From Roseibium sp. Sym1 (GTDB lineage: Bacteria; Pseudomonadota; Alphaproteobacteria; Rhizobiales; Stappiaceae), in NCBI RefSeq assembly GCF_027359675.1, contig NZ_CP114786.1:5678501-5742500 (forward strand): a DNA stretch of 64,000 bases, read 5' to 3'. The position numbers and the translations under genes are program-made. The notes beneath the pieces were generated by a model. It made no database searches, was not told the DNA's origin, and worked only from the letters and a program-made list of their open reading frames with translations. Positions 52,732 to 62,227 of the stretch are shown one piece after another (the first letter of the stretch is position 1; each line of letters opens with the position of its first letter).

Positions 52732-53076
52732 ATGGACTACGAAGCACTTGAGAACAAAGCAGAATCCGCAGCGGAATTCTTGAAGATGATGGCGTCCGCG
52801 CCGCGGCTGTTGCTGATGTGTCTCGTGCTGGAGGACGAACGCTGCGTCAGTGAGCTTGCTGAAAAGACCGGCATGCGCATGCCGACAGTGTCCCAGCAGC
52901 TGGCCCTGTTGCGCGCACAAGGCCTGGTGACGACCCGCCGCGAGGGCACCACCATCTACTACCGGCTGGCGAGCGAACCGGTCAAAGACATCATGGCAAT
53001 GCTCTACAAGCATTTCTGTGCCGGCACGGAACTACCCGTCGCCAAGCACCTGGAAACGCTGGACGCCGCCGACTAG
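52732..53076 (+). CDS. BigR/SqrR-like ArsR-family thiol sensor
   Basis: A 114-residue ArsR-family repressor (LLLMCLVLEDERCVSELAEKTGM, TVSQQLALLRAQGLV, EGTTIYYRL). It carries Cys30 in the first helix region and Cys96 in the last helix (LYKHFCAG), 66 residues apart. In the persulfide sensors BigR and SqrR the redox pair has the same spacing and local sequence (RLxxLC...LYxxxC). It therefore probably responds to sulfane sulfur. A third Cys38 is nearby. No sulfide-quinone reductase or sulfurtransferase gene is next to it, so targets would lie elsewhere. Confidence 0.85.
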   Translation: MDYEALENKAESAAEFLKMMASAPRLLLMCLVLEDERCVSELAEKTGMRMPTVSQQLALLRAQGLVTTRREGTTIYYRLASEPVKDIMAMLYKHFCAGTELPVAKHLETLDAAD

Positions 53077-53089
53077 GCCCCTCTCCCCC

Positions 53090-54034
53090 TTAAGTATTTT
53101 TCAGATCGAGCATGTCGCCAACGGCGTCCCGGAACCTTGCAGCTTGTTCGATCGTCCAGTCGCAGAACCGCCGTTGCTGGGAACTCATCACACGCCCGCT
53201 GATCGACAGGAGCCGGTAGCGATAGGCCGTGCGCACATGTCTCGCGGGGCCGAAAGGCAGGATCAACCGACCGGCTTCAAGGGAATCGTAAGCCTCCGTG
53301 ATACCGCACAGCACCAGTCCCTGTCCGGACAGGGCCGCCTGCAATCCCGAGCTGATCCTTGAAAAACGAAGCCCCGACTTGTCCGTGCCGGGCTCCATGC
53401 CGAATGTTGCGAACCAGTCCTGCCAGGTTGCCCATTTCGGGTCGGGTGTCCTGTTGTCCAGATGCACGAGAGGCACACCGGCAAGGCTCTTCAGATCCAG
53501 GGCAAGGCCGTTGCGCTCCGAAAACTCCGGTGTGCAGACCGGAACCACGCAGTCGCCAAACAAATCGACCACATCCAGGCCGGAATCGGGAGGCGGGCTG
53601 TAGCGAATGGCGAAATCAAAGCCGTCCGTGGCGAGATCGATCCGTCTGTTCGACGCGTTGAGCCTGAGATCGACCGCCGGATTTTGCCGGTGAAACTCCG
53701 AAACGCGCCGGGTGAACCAGTTTTCCGCGAAGGATTCGGGCAGCGTAACGGAAACCTGGTTGGCCGTGCGCACCTGCCTCAGCTCCATCAGCACGTCATC
53801 CAGAATGGAAAACCCGCCGGTCAGCCGGTCCTTGACACGCAATGCCTCGTCCGTCGGCTTCGCCCCCGTCGGGCCGCGCCGGAACAAGGTCCTGCCAAGA
53901 TAGGCCTCAAGCCCCCTGATCTGCTGGCCGACTGCCGCGGTTGTCACGCCCAGTTCCTCCCCGGCAAAGCGGAACGAACCTGTCCTCATGACCGCCTCGA
54001 AAGCCCGAAGCGCGTTCAGATGCGATACTTTCAT
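53090..54034 (-). CDS. LysR-family regulator (GcvA-like)
   Basis: A 314-residue LysR protein resembling GcvA-type regulators: MKVSHLNALRAFEAVMRTGSFRFAGEELGVTTAAVGQQIRGLEAYLGR, then an effector domain. The start avoids in-frame upstream Met residues that would add non-family sequence. It is divergent from the DUF4242-GST pair and likely controls it through the dyad in the gap. It converges with the BigR-like gene. Effector unknown. Confidence 0.9.
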   Translation of the reverse strand: MKVSHLNALRAFEAVMRTGSFRFAGEELGVTTAAVGQQIRGLEAYLGRTLFRRGPTGAKPTDEALRVKDRLTGGFSILDDVLMELRQVRTANQVSVTLPESFAENWFTRRVSEFHRQNPAVDLRLNASNRRIDLATDGFDFAIRYSPPPDSGLDVVDLFGDCVVPVCTPEFSERNGLALDLKSLAGVPLVHLDNRTPDPKWATWQDWFATFGMEPGTDKSGLRFSRISSGLQAALSGQGLVLCGITEAYDSLEAGRLILPFGPARHVRTAYRYRLLSISGRVMSSQQRRFCDWTIEQAARFRDAVGDMLDLKNT

Positions 54035-54083
54035 GCATCTCATACTAAAGATTTTCTTTTCAATCGGCGAGACAAAATGAGCT

Positions 54084-54098
54084 GATCTTTCGAAAAGA
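54084..54098. promoter_or_regulatory. LysR box candidate
   Basis: ATCTTTCGAAAAGAT is a near-perfect T-N11-A dyad, the LysR motif. It lies between the divergent LysR gene and the DUF4242-GST operon. A second perfect palindrome, AAGAAAATTTTCTT (54144-54157), lies 30 bases before DUF4242 and may be another operator. Confidence 0.55.
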
Positions 54099-54186
54099 TC
54101 GCGTAATCCTGTCACTGCACAATGATTGACCTCGCACGGATTAAAGAAAATTTTCTTCCGGGCGCTCGCAGGAAAGGAACAGCAGG

Positions 54187-54471
54187 ATGAAGAAATATGT
54201 CATCGAACGCGACATTCCCGGCGCCGGCGGCATGAGCAGCCAGGACCTGGCCGCAGCCTCTCGCAAGTCCAACGAAACGCTTGCGGAACTGGCACCTGCC
54301 ATTCAGTGGCAGCATTCCTATGTCGCCGGAGACAAGACCTTCTGCATCTATCTTGCAAAGGACGAAAGCACGATCCTCGAACATGCCCGCCGCAGCGGTT
54401 TTCCGGCCAATTGCATTACCGAAGTGGCCTGCGAAATCGACCCGACCACCGAAAACGGCGGTGTGTCATGA
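54187..54471 (+). CDS. DUF4242 family protein
   Basis: A 94-residue member of DUF4242, some of whose relatives bind nickel. The family pattern is clear: KKYVIERDIPGAGG at the N-terminus, then IQWQHSYVAGDKTFCIYLAKD and ILEHARRSGFPANCITEV. The start follows AGGAACAGCAGG. It overlaps the GST gene by four bases (ATGA), so the two are translationally coupled. The biochemical role is unknown. Confidence 0.88.
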   Translation: MKKYVIERDIPGAGGMSSQDLAAASRKSNETLAELAPAIQWQHSYVAGDKTFCIYLAKDESTILEHARRSGFPANCITEVACEIDPTTENGGVS

Positions 54472-55118
54472 ACATGAATGCCCCCTACACACTGTTCTGG
54501 GAACGCCTGTCCGGAGCCATCGCGCCGCATGTCATGCTTGAGGAACTGGGTGTCGATCATCGGCTTGTTCACGTGGACATGGCCGCCGGGGATCATCGCC
54601 GGGAGACCTACCGTTCTATCAACCCGGTCATGCGCATCCCGGCGCTCCGGCTGCCGGACGGAACGGTCATCGGCGAAACCTCGGCGATCATGCTCGTGCT
54701 CAGCGAAGCCCACGCCGGATCGGGCCTTGTTCCAGGCCTCGACGATCCCGACCGGCCGGCCTTTCTGTTCTGGCTGACATCGATGGCCGCGAACGGGTAC
54801 CCGATCTTCTCCCGCGCCTGGCATCCGGAACAGTTCACGACGGACGACCAGGCCAATGAAAGCGTGCGACAGCGCGCGGAAAGCCATCTGGCGGAGTTTT
54901 TCTCGGTCATCAACGGGGCCATTGAAGGCAATCCCTACTTCCTGCCGAGCGGATACACGGCGCTCGACATCTACCTGACCATGCTGACCGAATGGTCGGC
55001 CGACCGCCAGGCACTGTTCGCAGCAAATCCGCGCATTGCCGCCCTTTGCGGCGCGGTGATGAAACGCCCTGCCTACAGGAAGGTCATCGGCATGCACGCC
55101 GCTCCGGTTGCCGCCTGA
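54468..55118 (+). CDS. glutathione S-transferase family protein
   Basis: A 216-residue protein with the GST fold. An N-terminal thioredoxin-like half (LEELGVDHRLVHVDMAAGDHRRETYRSINPVMRIPALRLPDGTVIGETSAI) contains the cis-proline of MRIPAL and the glutathione-binding GETSAI. A helical C-terminal half follows. No cysteine-type catalytic motif is evident, so activity could be Ser-type or absent. It is coupled to DUF4242 and under probable LysR control. Confidence 0.9.
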   Translation: MNMNAPYTLFWERLSGAIAPHVMLEELGVDHRLVHVDMAAGDHRRETYRSINPVMRIPALRLPDGTVIGETSAIMLVLSEAHAGSGLVPGLDDPDRPAFLFWLTSMAANGYPIFSRAWHPEQFTTDDQANESVRQRAESHLAEFFSVINGAIEGNPYFLPSGYTALDIYLTMLTEWSADRQALFAANPRIAALCGAVMKRPAYRKVIGMHAAPVAA

Positions 55119-55181
55119 CGCACCGCGGGCAGAGGCGGAACGCCGTTTCGCCTCTGTCTGGCGCGAACTTCACGGCCCGGT

Positions 55182-55697
55182 TCAGTCCTTGACGAAGTCC
55201 CCGCAGCGCGGCGGCGTCTGGTCTCCCCAGGGCATCAGCGGTACTGTCGAGGTGGAGTTCTTCGGACTGCCTTCTATGAGCTTGTCGGAATAGACCAGAT
55301 AGACAAGCACGTTGCGCTTGGCATCGCAGCCCCGCACGATGCGCATCTTCTTGAACATGAACGAACGGCGCTGCCGGAACATTTCCTCGCCCTGCTCGAA
55401 ATTCTCCTTGATCGTCACCGGACCGACCTGACGGCAGGCAAGCGACACGTCGGAGACCTCTTCGGCGACGCCCAGCCACCCGGAAACCCCACCCTTTTCC
55501 GGAACGGTGAAATGGCAGGCAACACCGTCCACGATCGGATCGTCGATCGCGTATGTGGCCAGCTTGTGATCCGGGGTCAGGAATTTCCAGACGGTCGATT
55601 TCTTGAAAATCAGATCCGGTTCATCCGCCGCAAAAGCAGACCCTGCCCCATGCAGGAGCAACGAGAGACCGAGAACGGCGGCGGTGAGAAATCGCAT
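55182..55697 (-). CDS. creA: CreA-family periplasmic protein
   Basis: A 171-residue secreted protein of the CreA family, starting MRFLTAAVLGLSLLLHGAGSAFA (signal peptide, cleaved near residue 23). It has the family core VKDPFLIxxY-like elements in modified form, including AIDDPIVDGVACHFTVPEKGG and conserved cysteines. In E. coli creA lies by the creBC two-component system, but no such genes are here. Function is not known. A GGAGGAT ribosome site supports the start. The family assignment is by overall sequence style. Confidence 0.82.
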   Translation of the reverse strand: MRFLTAAVLGLSLLLHGAGSAFAADEPDLIFKKSTVWKFLTPDHKLATYAIDDPIVDGVACHFTVPEKGGVSGWLGVAEEVSDVSLACRQVGPVTIKENFEQGEEMFRQRRSFMFKKMRIVRGCDAKRNVLVYLVYSDKLIEGSPKNSTSTVPLMPWGDQTPPRCGDFVKD

Positions 55698-55834
55698 GAA
55701 TATCCTCCAGTGCTTGGACATCCCACATGTGGGGGGAATGCGGACCGGGTCAAGCACAGCTTCAAAAACAAACACGCGCCAGGTGGCGCGTGCAGCGTAT
55801 CTTGAAATCTGATCCGGAGCGGTTGCTCCAGGTT

Positions 55835-55861
55835 GTCGTTAATGTGTCACGACAGCCTAAC
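55835..55861. repeat. 27-base hairpin repeat, copy 2
   Basis: The second copy of the repeat at 40668-40694, with one mismatch (position 7). This copy overlaps the stop codon of the MBL-fold gene. The GTCGT/ACGAC stem is conserved. Function is unknown. Confidence 0.75.
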
Positions 55862-57104
55862 GCGCGTCTTCCAGGACCTTGCGGTCCTCCTCGGCACTTT
55901 CAGGGGAAGGCTCGGAGCTCTCGTCGTCTTCGACGATATCTTCTTCGGACAGGTCCAGGGACACCTCGTCCTCTCCCTGCCCCTCTTCCGGTTCCAGGGC
56001 CAGGGAGGCCGCGAAATCACTGTCGGATACCAGATCGGGTGCTTCGGCTCCCGGTGCCTCGGCGGTTGCCTCGGCCGGCGTGTCTTCCACCGCCTCAACC
56101 GTTTCGGCTGGCGCCTCGATCGTCTCTTCGGAGACGGTCTCCGCCGCGGAGGCCGCGCCTTCAAGCGCGTCCCGCAGATCGGCAAGCCGTTCCCGCGTCC
56201 AGACCTGGGGTTGATCGAGACCGAGCGCCTCGTCATAGGCGCGGGCGACATTCAGCGGCAAATGAAACTCGAAATCGTCCTTCGCGGCAAAGCGCGAAGA
56301 CAGTGCATCCTTGACCGCCAGGTAAGTGTCCTTCAGGCCCAGGCTCTGTTCCACGCAGGCCGCTGCGGCATCGCGCAAGGTCGTGACGTAGTCCCGGGTG
56401 GTCTCGACAGCCGTTGCCACCGCCTGGGCACCCTCTGCAATCCGGCCGCGGCCGGGCACCAGGGTCGTCGGCCGGAAGGCCGTGATGCGGTCAAGCGCAC
56501 GCGGCCAGTCCGCAAGATGGGCGTCGCCGCAATAGGGGATCGCGGATTTCTGAACCAGATCACCGGCATAGATCACGCCGGCTTCGGGAACCCAGACCAC
56601 GAGGTCTCCCATCGTGTGAGCACGTCCCAGGTGCATCAGGCGAACATCCAGTCCACCAAGATCGATTGTCATGGACGAGGCGATCGTCATCGACGGCATG
56701 CTTGTTTCGGCATCGGCCGGCAGATCCGAAAACAGGCGCGGGTCCCGCTCCCGGGATACGCGAATATCTTCCGCGCCGCGCGTTTCCATCATCCGGCGTG
56801 TCAGGTCGGACGCAATCACTTCGCCTGCTTCACACGCTGCGGCCCCGAGCGTGTTGTCCGCGTGAAAATGGGTCAGAACAAGCGATTTCACAGGCTTGTC
56901 CGTCAGCTCGCGGATCCGTGCAAGAGCCCTTTCCGCCATGGCCGGCGTCGCCTGGCCGTCGATGACGAGAACGCCGCGTTCGCCGATGACCACGCCCGTG
57001 TTCGAGCAGCCATCCGCACTGAAGGCGTAGCAGCCGCGTCCGAGAGACTCGAACTGCTCGTTTGCGCCCGGGGCTGCTTCCGACCCGTTTGTCATCACTA
57101 CCAT
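55857..57104 (-). CDS. MBL-fold metallo-hydrolase with acidic tail
   Basis: A 415-residue protein whose N-terminal ~290 residues are a metallo-beta-lactamase fold (VLTHFHADNTLGAA, then HLGRAHTMGDLVVWVPEAGVIYAGDLV). The usual HxHxDH reads HFHADN here, so one metal ligand is changed. The C-terminal ~85 residues are rich in Glu, Ala and Asp (EETIEAPAETVEAVEDTPAEATAEAPGA) and look unstructured. An upstream GTG would add 16 residues; the ATG after GCGAG is preferred. It diverges from a MarR gene. Substrate is unknown. Confidence 0.85.
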   Translation of the reverse strand: MVVMTNGSEAAPGANEQFESLGRGCYAFSADGCSNTGVVIGERGVLVIDGQATPAMAERALARIRELTDKPVKSLVLTHFHADNTLGAAACEAGEVIASDLTRRMMETRGAEDIRVSRERDPRLFSDLPADAETSMPSMTIASSMTIDLGGLDVRLMHLGRAHTMGDLVVWVPEAGVIYAGDLVQKSAIPYCGDAHLADWPRALDRITAFRPTTLVPGRGRIAEGAQAVATAVETTRDYVTTLRDAAAACVEQSLGLKDTYLAVKDALSSRFAAKDDFEFHLPLNVARAYDEALGLDQPQVWTRERLADLRDALEGAASAAETVSEETIEAPAETVEAVEDTPAEATAEAPGAEAPDLVSDSDFAASLALEPEEGQGEDEVSLDLSEEDIVEDDESSEPSPESAEEDRKVLEDAR

Positions 57105-57372
57105 CGCGGTCTCGCTTTCCTGCCAGCTGCCTGACTGCCTGCCATTCTCCACACGGCATTCGCCATGCCTTTTTCTGTTGACTGTAGCGTCTCAGCTTCC
57201 ACGCCTGATTCGCAATTTTCCACCGGTGAAATCCTTAACTATTCCTTCTTTATCAACAGATAGGTCCTGCATTCAGCCCCCATTAGACTGCGCCAACCAA
57301 AGCTCTCTGCCGATCTTGCTTGCCAGCCTCGCACTTTTTCGTAGCAGGGCGGGTTGTCTTTGCCGCGATTTT

Positions 57373-57388
57373 CAAGTGGATATACTTG
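57373..57388. promoter_or_regulatory. MarR operator candidate in MBL/MarR gap
   Basis: CAAGT-GGATAT-ACTTG is a 16-base dyad overlapping TATACT (57381-57386), a -10-like hexamer, 85 bases before the MarR gene. MarR proteins often bind such dyads at their own promoter. The 368-base gap (57105-57472) contains nothing else recognised. Confidence 0.45.
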
Positions 57389-57472
57389 CTAGTGACAGAA
57401 GATGGCCGGAACGCGGCAATGTTCTTCTATCGTATCAAACAGGCTTAACAAAGCTCCAAGGGGCAGCGCACA

Positions 57473-57973
57473 ATGTCCGACCCAAAAGGCACCAAACCGG
57501 CTCGAAACGGCCCCTCCCCGGGCCGGAAACCCGTCCTCGTTCTGAGCGGTTTTCTGCCTTATCGGCTCAACCAGCTTGCAGAAACGGTCAGCCGGTCGTT
57601 CTCCAAGATCTACGCCGACAAGTACGGCATCGGCATTCCGGAATGGCGCGTGCTGGCAATGCTCGGCGAACGCGAGGTCATGACGGCGCGCGATGTCAGC
57701 CAGGCGACCTCGATGCACAAGACCAAGGTCAGCCGCGCGGTCGCCACTCTCGAGAAGCGCAACTTCATCCTGCGCGACACCAACCCGCTGGACCAGCGTG
57801 AGCAGACCCTGAAACTGAGCGCAGAGGGCATTGCCGTCTATGAGGACATCGTGCCCCGGGCCCTGGCCTATACCCAGGAGCTGGAGGATGCCCTGACGGA
57901 GGAACAAAAGGCGCTCCTGGATGATCTTTTTGATCGCCTTCACCGGGCAGCAGGCGCTCCCGGGCACAACTGA
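57473..57973 (+). CDS. MarR-family transcriptional regulator
   Basis: A 166-residue MarR protein with a polar N-terminal extension (about 1-20) before the family core FLPYRLNQLAETVSRSFSKIYADKYGIGIPEWRVLAMLG. The winged helix TARDVSQATSMHKTKVSRAVATLEKRNFILRDTNPLDQR and C-terminal dimerisation helices follow. It diverges from the MBL-fold gene and may regulate it and itself. The effector is unknown. Confidence 0.92.
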   Translation: MSDPKGTKPARNGPSPGRKPVLVLSGFLPYRLNQLAETVSRSFSKIYADKYGIGIPEWRVLAMLGEREVMTARDVSQATSMHKTKVSRAVATLEKRNFILRDTNPLDQREQTLKLSAEGIAVYEDIVPRALAYTQELEDALTEEQKALLDDLFDRLHRAAGAPGHN

Positions 57974-58110
57974 ATCCGATGCCTGTATCCCCCTGGCGGC
58001 ATTAACCTAACGTGAGAGCTTTCGTTGCTATTGATAGGGTCGGCAGCGATACTGCTGACCTCGGTTCGTAACCGGCTCGGCGTGGGGAAGAGCGCTGCAG
58101 GGGACAGGAA

Positions 58111-59457
58111 ATGGGACTTCACGGGACTGCCAGGCCAGTCACTTTGGCGCGCGCCGTTGCGGCCGGCGCGGTGCTGGTGTTGTGCGTGGAAATGGCCGAG
58201 GCGGCAAGCTGCGCCAGCCTGAAGTCCGAACTGAGCCGGCTTGAATCCGGCTCCGCGCCCCAGTCGGCCGCAGCCAGGAAATGGAGCACCGCCAAACGGC
58301 AGCAGCAAAAGGCCCTTGCCGCGGCAGAACGCGACGCGGGATATTTCGGCTGCGCGTCATCCGCCTCACCCAACTGCACCGGCCTCAACGGCAAGATCAA
58401 GCGCATGCGCGCGAACCTGAAAGCCATCGAACGTCAACTCGCCAAGGCCGGAGGGGGCGGTTCGGGCAACGCAAAACGCCTGCGCAAGGTGCGCGCCGCT
58501 ATCGCGCGGCAGAACTGCAATACGCAGCCGGCCGCCAGAAACGCGGATAATCGCAGGCAGCGGACCGGCGACAAGCCCCGCTCCCTGTTCGCCCGCCTGT
58601 TCAATCCTGAGACACAGGCGGAGCCGGTCGCAGCCAGGCCCGGTGACCGGGAAATCGCGGCGGTCCGCAGACAGACTCGCAACGGTACTGGACAGCACCG
58701 GCTGCCGTCCGGCGGCACCTTCCGGACCCTGTGTGTGCGCACCTGCGACGGCTATTTCTTCCCGGTGAGCTATTCGACAGGCAAAAGACAATTCGCCAAT
58801 GACGAGGCACGCTGTTCCGAACTTTGTCCCGCGTCCCGGACAGAACTCTATGTCTACCGCAATCCGGGCGGGGACAAGTCAGAGATGATGTCGCTTGCCG
58901 GTGAACTCTATTCGGAACAGCCCTTTGCCGACCGTTACAAATCCGAATTCGTGGAAGGTTGCAGCTGCCGGCTGAGCCGCCAGTCGAAACTTCGCTCCGC
59001 CTGGACCGACCTGAGCACGGGGACCGGTGCAAGGGTGTCCTTCTCCGACATCAGCGCAGGCCTGCCAAGGCGGAGCCTGCAACCCAGCCGCGGCAGCACA
59101 TACGCCGACCCGGGCAACACCGCTTCCCCGCTTGCCCGCCCCCCCTTGCAGCGTAGCCAGCTGCCGCGCCACGAGGACCCGGACACGCGCTTCAATCTTG
59201 AAAAAGGCTACGACGTGACCGCCCGACTTGGCCTGGCAAAGGCGCGGCTGAACTCCGGGCGGGACAAGGCCGTCTCCGGCACGGATCTTCGGGACGGCCT
59301 CCCCGTGCTTTCTGTCCACTCCCGGACAGCAACGGATGACGAGGAAATCGCCGCCTTCGCGCCGGTGTTTCAGGTTGATGACGACGGCCTGCGTGAGGCG
59401 CCCGACCGCGAAGTGCCGGTCAGGGTAGTCGGTCCAGAATATTTTGTCGCCCAATGA
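58111..59457 (+). CDS. DUF2865 secreted protein
   Basis: A 448-residue protein with an N-terminal hydrophobic segment (about 15-32, probable signal) and basic, Ala/Arg-rich central sequence (residues about 50-210). It then has the DUF2865 core [20 protein letters not shown] with clustered cysteines ([18 protein letters not shown]). DUF2865 is typical of Hyphomicrobiales and is found in envelope-associated proteins. The function is unknown. Its 3' end overlaps the convergent gltX by 38 bases. The ribosome site is weak. Confidence 0.85.
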   Translation: MGLHGTARPVTLARAVAAGAVLVLCVEMAEAASCASLKSELSRLESGSAPQSAAARKWSTAKRQQQKALAAAERDAGYFGCASSASPNCTGLNGKIKRMRANLKAIERQLAKAGGGGSGNAKRLRKVRAAIARQNCNTQPAARNADNRRQRTGDKPRSLFARLFNPETQAEPVAARPGDREIAAVRRQTRNGTGQHRLPSGGTFRTLCVRTCDGYFFPVSYSTGKRQFANDEARCSELCPASRTELYVYRNPGGDKSEMMSLAGELYSEQPFADRYKSEFVEGCSCRLSRQSKLRSAWTDLSTGTGARVSFSDISAGLPRRSLQPSRGSTYADPGNTASPLARPPLQRSQLPRHEDPDTRFNLEKGYDVTARLGLAKARLNSGRDKAVSGTDLRDGLPVLSVHSRTATDDEEIAAFAPVFQVDDDGLREAPDREVPVRVVGPEYFVAQ

Positions 59458-60781
59458 GCGGCAGCAGCGCCTTCATGTCGGGACCGTGATCCATACCCGT
59501 CAGCGCGCGGCGCAACGGCATGAAAAGGGCCCGCCCCTTGCGCCCGGTCTCGGCCTTCAGTGCCGACGTCCAGGCTCCCCAGCTGTCTTCGGTTATTTCG
59601 CCTTCCGGCAGAAATGCCCTGGCACTTGAGACAAAGTCGCGGTCCTCGTCCTCGACCCGGCCTGTCACCGGTCCGTTGACGACTTGCCAATAGCTGCGCG
59701 CATCGGCGACGGTTTCGCAATTGCCGCGCACCGTGTCCCAGAACGCCTTGCTTGGCCGGATGCCTAGATCCGTCAGCCGGGCCTCGACCGCTTCGAAGGG
59801 CATCTCGTGCACCAGCCGGGCATTGAGGTTCTTCAGCTCTTCAAGGTCGAATTTCGCGGCCGACCGCGACACGCTGGTCAGGTCGAACTTTTCCACCAGC
59901 GCGTCCATCGTCGGAAGTGGCTCGACGGCCTGACTGGTACCGGTCAGCACGGCAAGCGAGGCCACGGCCATCGGCTCCAGGCCCTCGTCACGCAGCGAGC
60001 CGATCGACAGCGCGCCCTTGCGCTTGGAAAGCCCCTCCCCGTCCGGCGTCGTCAACAGGTTGTGATGACCGAAGACCGGCGGCACGGCGTCCATTGCCTT
60101 GAAGATGGCAATCTGGACACCGGTATTTGAGATGTGGTCCTCGCCGCGGATGATGTGGCTGATGCCCATCTCGATATCGTCGACGATCGAGGTGAACGTG
60201 TAGAGATAGGACCCGTCCGCGCGGATCAGCACCGGGTCGGACATGGAGGCCAGGTCCACCGCCTGATCGCCCCTGCAAAGATCCGACCAGGCCACATCCG
60301 TGCGTTTCGTCTCGAACGGATCGCCGTCATGGTTCGGCAGCAGGAAGCGCCAATGCGGCTTGCGGCCTTCCGCCGCGAACGCGGCGCGCTCCTCTGCCGT
60401 CTGTTTCAGCCCCGCACGGTCATACACCGGCGGCCGGCCGAGCGCGCGCTGGCGTGAGCGGCGCCGTTCCAGCTCCTCCGGCGTCTCGTAACACGGATAA
60501 AGCAGACCCGCGTCCTTCAGCTTCCCGGCCGCGGCATCGTAGCTCTCCAGCCGGTCGGACTGACGCTCGATCCGGTCCGGATCGATGCCGAGCCAGCGCA
60601 GGTCCTTCTCGATGGAAACGGCATATTCCTGCTTCGAACGCACCGTGTCGGTGTCGTCGAAACGCAGGATGAACGTGCCGCCCATCTTTCTGGCAAACAG
60701 CCAGTTGTAGAGGGCGGGACGGCTGTTGCCGATATGGATGTGGCCGGTCGGAGACGGCGCGAAACGAACAGTGACAGTCAT
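59420..60781 (-). CDS. gltX: glutamyl-tRNA synthetase (GltX2 type)
   Basis: Class I aminoacyl-tRNA synthetase charging Glu onto tRNA. The 453-residue protein starts [20 protein letters not shown], with HIGN (16-19), and has LSKRKG as the KMSKS loop. The N-terminal [18 protein letters not shown] form marks the second alphaproteobacterial enzyme (GltX2), which may also charge tRNA-Gln. The long upstream frame extension is not part of the protein. It is convergent with the DUF2865 gene, with overlapping ends. Confidence 0.95.
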   Translation of the reverse strand: MTVTVRFAPSPTGHIHIGNSRPALYNWLFARKMGGTFILRFDDTDTVRSKQEYAVSIEKDLRWLGIDPDRIERQSDRLESYDAAAGKLKDAGLLYPCYETPEELERRRSRQRALGRPPVYDRAGLKQTAEERAAFAAEGRKPHWRFLLPNHDGDPFETKRTDVAWSDLCRGDQAVDLASMSDPVLIRADGSYLYTFTSIVDDIEMGISHIIRGEDHISNTGVQIAIFKAMDAVPPVFGHHNLLTTPDGEGLSKRKGALSIGSLRDEGLEPMAVASLAVLTGTSQAVEPLPTMDALVEKFDLTSVSRSAAKFDLEELKNLNARLVHEMPFEAVEARLTDLGIRPSKAFWDTVRGNCETVADARSYWQVVNGPVTGRVEDEDRDFVSSARAFLPEGEITEDSWGAWTSALKAETGRKGRALFMPLRRALTGMDHGPDMKALLPLIGRQNILDRLP

Positions 60782-60837
60782 GGCGGTTGAGTTAGCCCGT
60801 GATGATGTGCGCAGCAACCGAAAATCGGCTCCTGCCA

Positions 60838-62052
60838 TCAAGATTGTTGAACACTCCGGTATGAGCGCGCGGTCACGGCAAGCACGAGGCAGAACCCGAG
60901 GCAGTAGAGCCCCATGGCGGTGACCTGTTGGTCGAAGGCGATTCCGGCATCGATCAGCCAGCCGATCAGCCCCGGTCCCGCGGCGGAGGCGAAGACCATC
61001 AGCGAGAACGCAACCGAGCGGATCGCGCCCATGTGCCTGGTGCCGTAGACTTCCGGCCACAGCGCGCCGACAAGCGTGCTGTTGAAGCCGTTGGAAATGC
61101 CCACCAGGGACATGAAAATGAAGGCGGCCGGCGGCGCGTGATAGTTCGCGAGCACGAAGCAGGCCAATGTCAGCGGCACCAGCGTGAACGGCAACAGGTG
61201 ACGTGCGGAAAACCGGTCGATCAACGGTCCGATGACCAGGGACGCGCAGACGACGCCCGACGCCATGAACAGGAACGAGCTTGCGAACAATTCGAGTGTC
61301 CAGCCGCGCAGTTCCACAAGGTAGACTTGGTGAAAGAAGATGGACGTGCCGATGAAGGCCGGCGCATTCACGCCGAGGGAGGCCAACCAGAAACGCGGAT
61401 CGCGCAGCACTTCCTTGCGGGTCCATTGCCGGCCCTCCGGCTTCGCCGAAGAAACTTCCGTCGCGCTCGGCACACGATCCCGGGCCAGCAGGGTCAGGAT
61501 CACCGGCATGGCCAGAAGCACAAGTGCCAGGGCCGATACCGACCAGGCGCCCCGCCAGCCGAACGCGTTGTTGAGCACAACGAAGCAGATCGGGAACAGC
61601 GCCTCGGCGGTCGGGAACCCCAGGATCGCAATTGAAACGGCACGTCCGCGCTGTACGGAAAACCACCGTCCCGCCGCGGTGACCGAGGTGTGTGTCATCA
61701 TGCCCTGGCCGCACAGGCGCAGGCCGTAAAAGGCGATCGCGACCATCCAGACCGAAAAGGCGCTCGCCATGGCCAGGCAGAACAGCGCCAGGCCGGTCAT
61801 GACCACGGCCGCGATCCAGCGGACCGGAAAATGATCCAGGCTCTTGCCGACATAGGGCAGCGTCAGGGCACTGCCGAGCGTCGCCAGCATGTAGAGCAGC
61901 CCCAGGTCGCCATGGCTGAGGCCGAATTCGGCGCGAATGTCACCGCCGGACAGCGAAATGAAAAAGGTCTGCCCAAAGCCGGAAAAGACGGCAAGCAGAT
62001 AGCTGGCCGAGAGCCAGCGCGCGTTGTCGCGCAGGAAGGTGAAATAGGTCAT
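60838..62052 (-). CDS. MFS-family transporter
   Basis: A 404-residue transporter of the major facilitator superfamily with twelve predicted membrane segments. It begins [38 protein letters not shown], with the loop [13 protein letters not shown] between TM2 and TM3. A second MFS-like loop occurs in the C-terminal half ([15 protein letters not shown]). No substrate can be assigned. It is upstream of gltX on the same strand, separated by 56 bases, and may be co-transcribed with it. Confidence 0.92.
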   Translation of the reverse strand: MTYFTFLRDNARWLSASYLLAVFSGFGQTFFISLSGGDIRAEFGLSHGDLGLLYMLATLGSALTLPYVGKSLDHFPVRWIAAVVMTGLALFCLAMASAFSVWMVAIAFYGLRLCGQGMMTHTSVTAAGRWFSVQRGRAVSIAILGFPTAEALFPICFVVLNNAFGWRGAWSVSALALVLLAMPVILTLLARDRVPSATEVSSAKPEGRQWTRKEVLRDPRFWLASLGVNAPAFIGTSIFFHQVYLVELRGWTLELFASSFLFMASGVVCASLVIGPLIDRFSARHLLPFTLVPLTLACFVLANYHAPPAAFIFMSLVGISNGFNSTLVGALWPEVYGTRHMGAIRSVAFSLMVFASAAGPGLIGWLIDAGIAFDQQVTAMGLYCLGFCLVLAVTARSYRSVQQS

Positions 62053-62100
62053 CAGGGCAATGCTTTCTCAAACCCGGCCTGAACGACCACATACACTTTC

Positions 62101-62204
62101 GTCATCCTGAGGAAGCGCGTCAGCGCTGTCTCGAAGGATGGCCACTTGTTCAAGAATTTGCAGCGGATCCTTCGAGACGGACCTGACGGTCCTCCTCAGG
62201 ATGA
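62101..62204. repeat. REP-like nested inverted repeat
   Basis: Outer perfect arms TCATCCTGAGGA (62102-62113) and TCCTCAGGATGA (62193-62204) flank inner perfect arms GTCTCGAAGGAT (62128-62139) and ATCCTTCGAGAC (62167-62178). This type of element is dispersed in alphaproteobacterial intergenic regions. It lies between the MFS and nadE genes and shows no coding potential. Confidence 0.75.
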
Positions 62205-62227
62205 GGTCGGGTATGCGGATAATCCCT

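Noticed and set aside
57236..57254. TTAACT in the MBL/MarR gap as a CtrA site
   Set aside because: Only one half-site is present; the second reads TTCT.
58003..58008. TTAACC before the DUF2865 gene as a CtrA site
   Set aside because: Lacks the second half-site at seven-base spacing.
60782..61714. The upstream extension of the gltX reading frame as a fusion protein
   Set aside because: The 311-codon extension is antisense to the MFS gene and has no family character; gltX has its normal ATG at the HIGH-motif domain.
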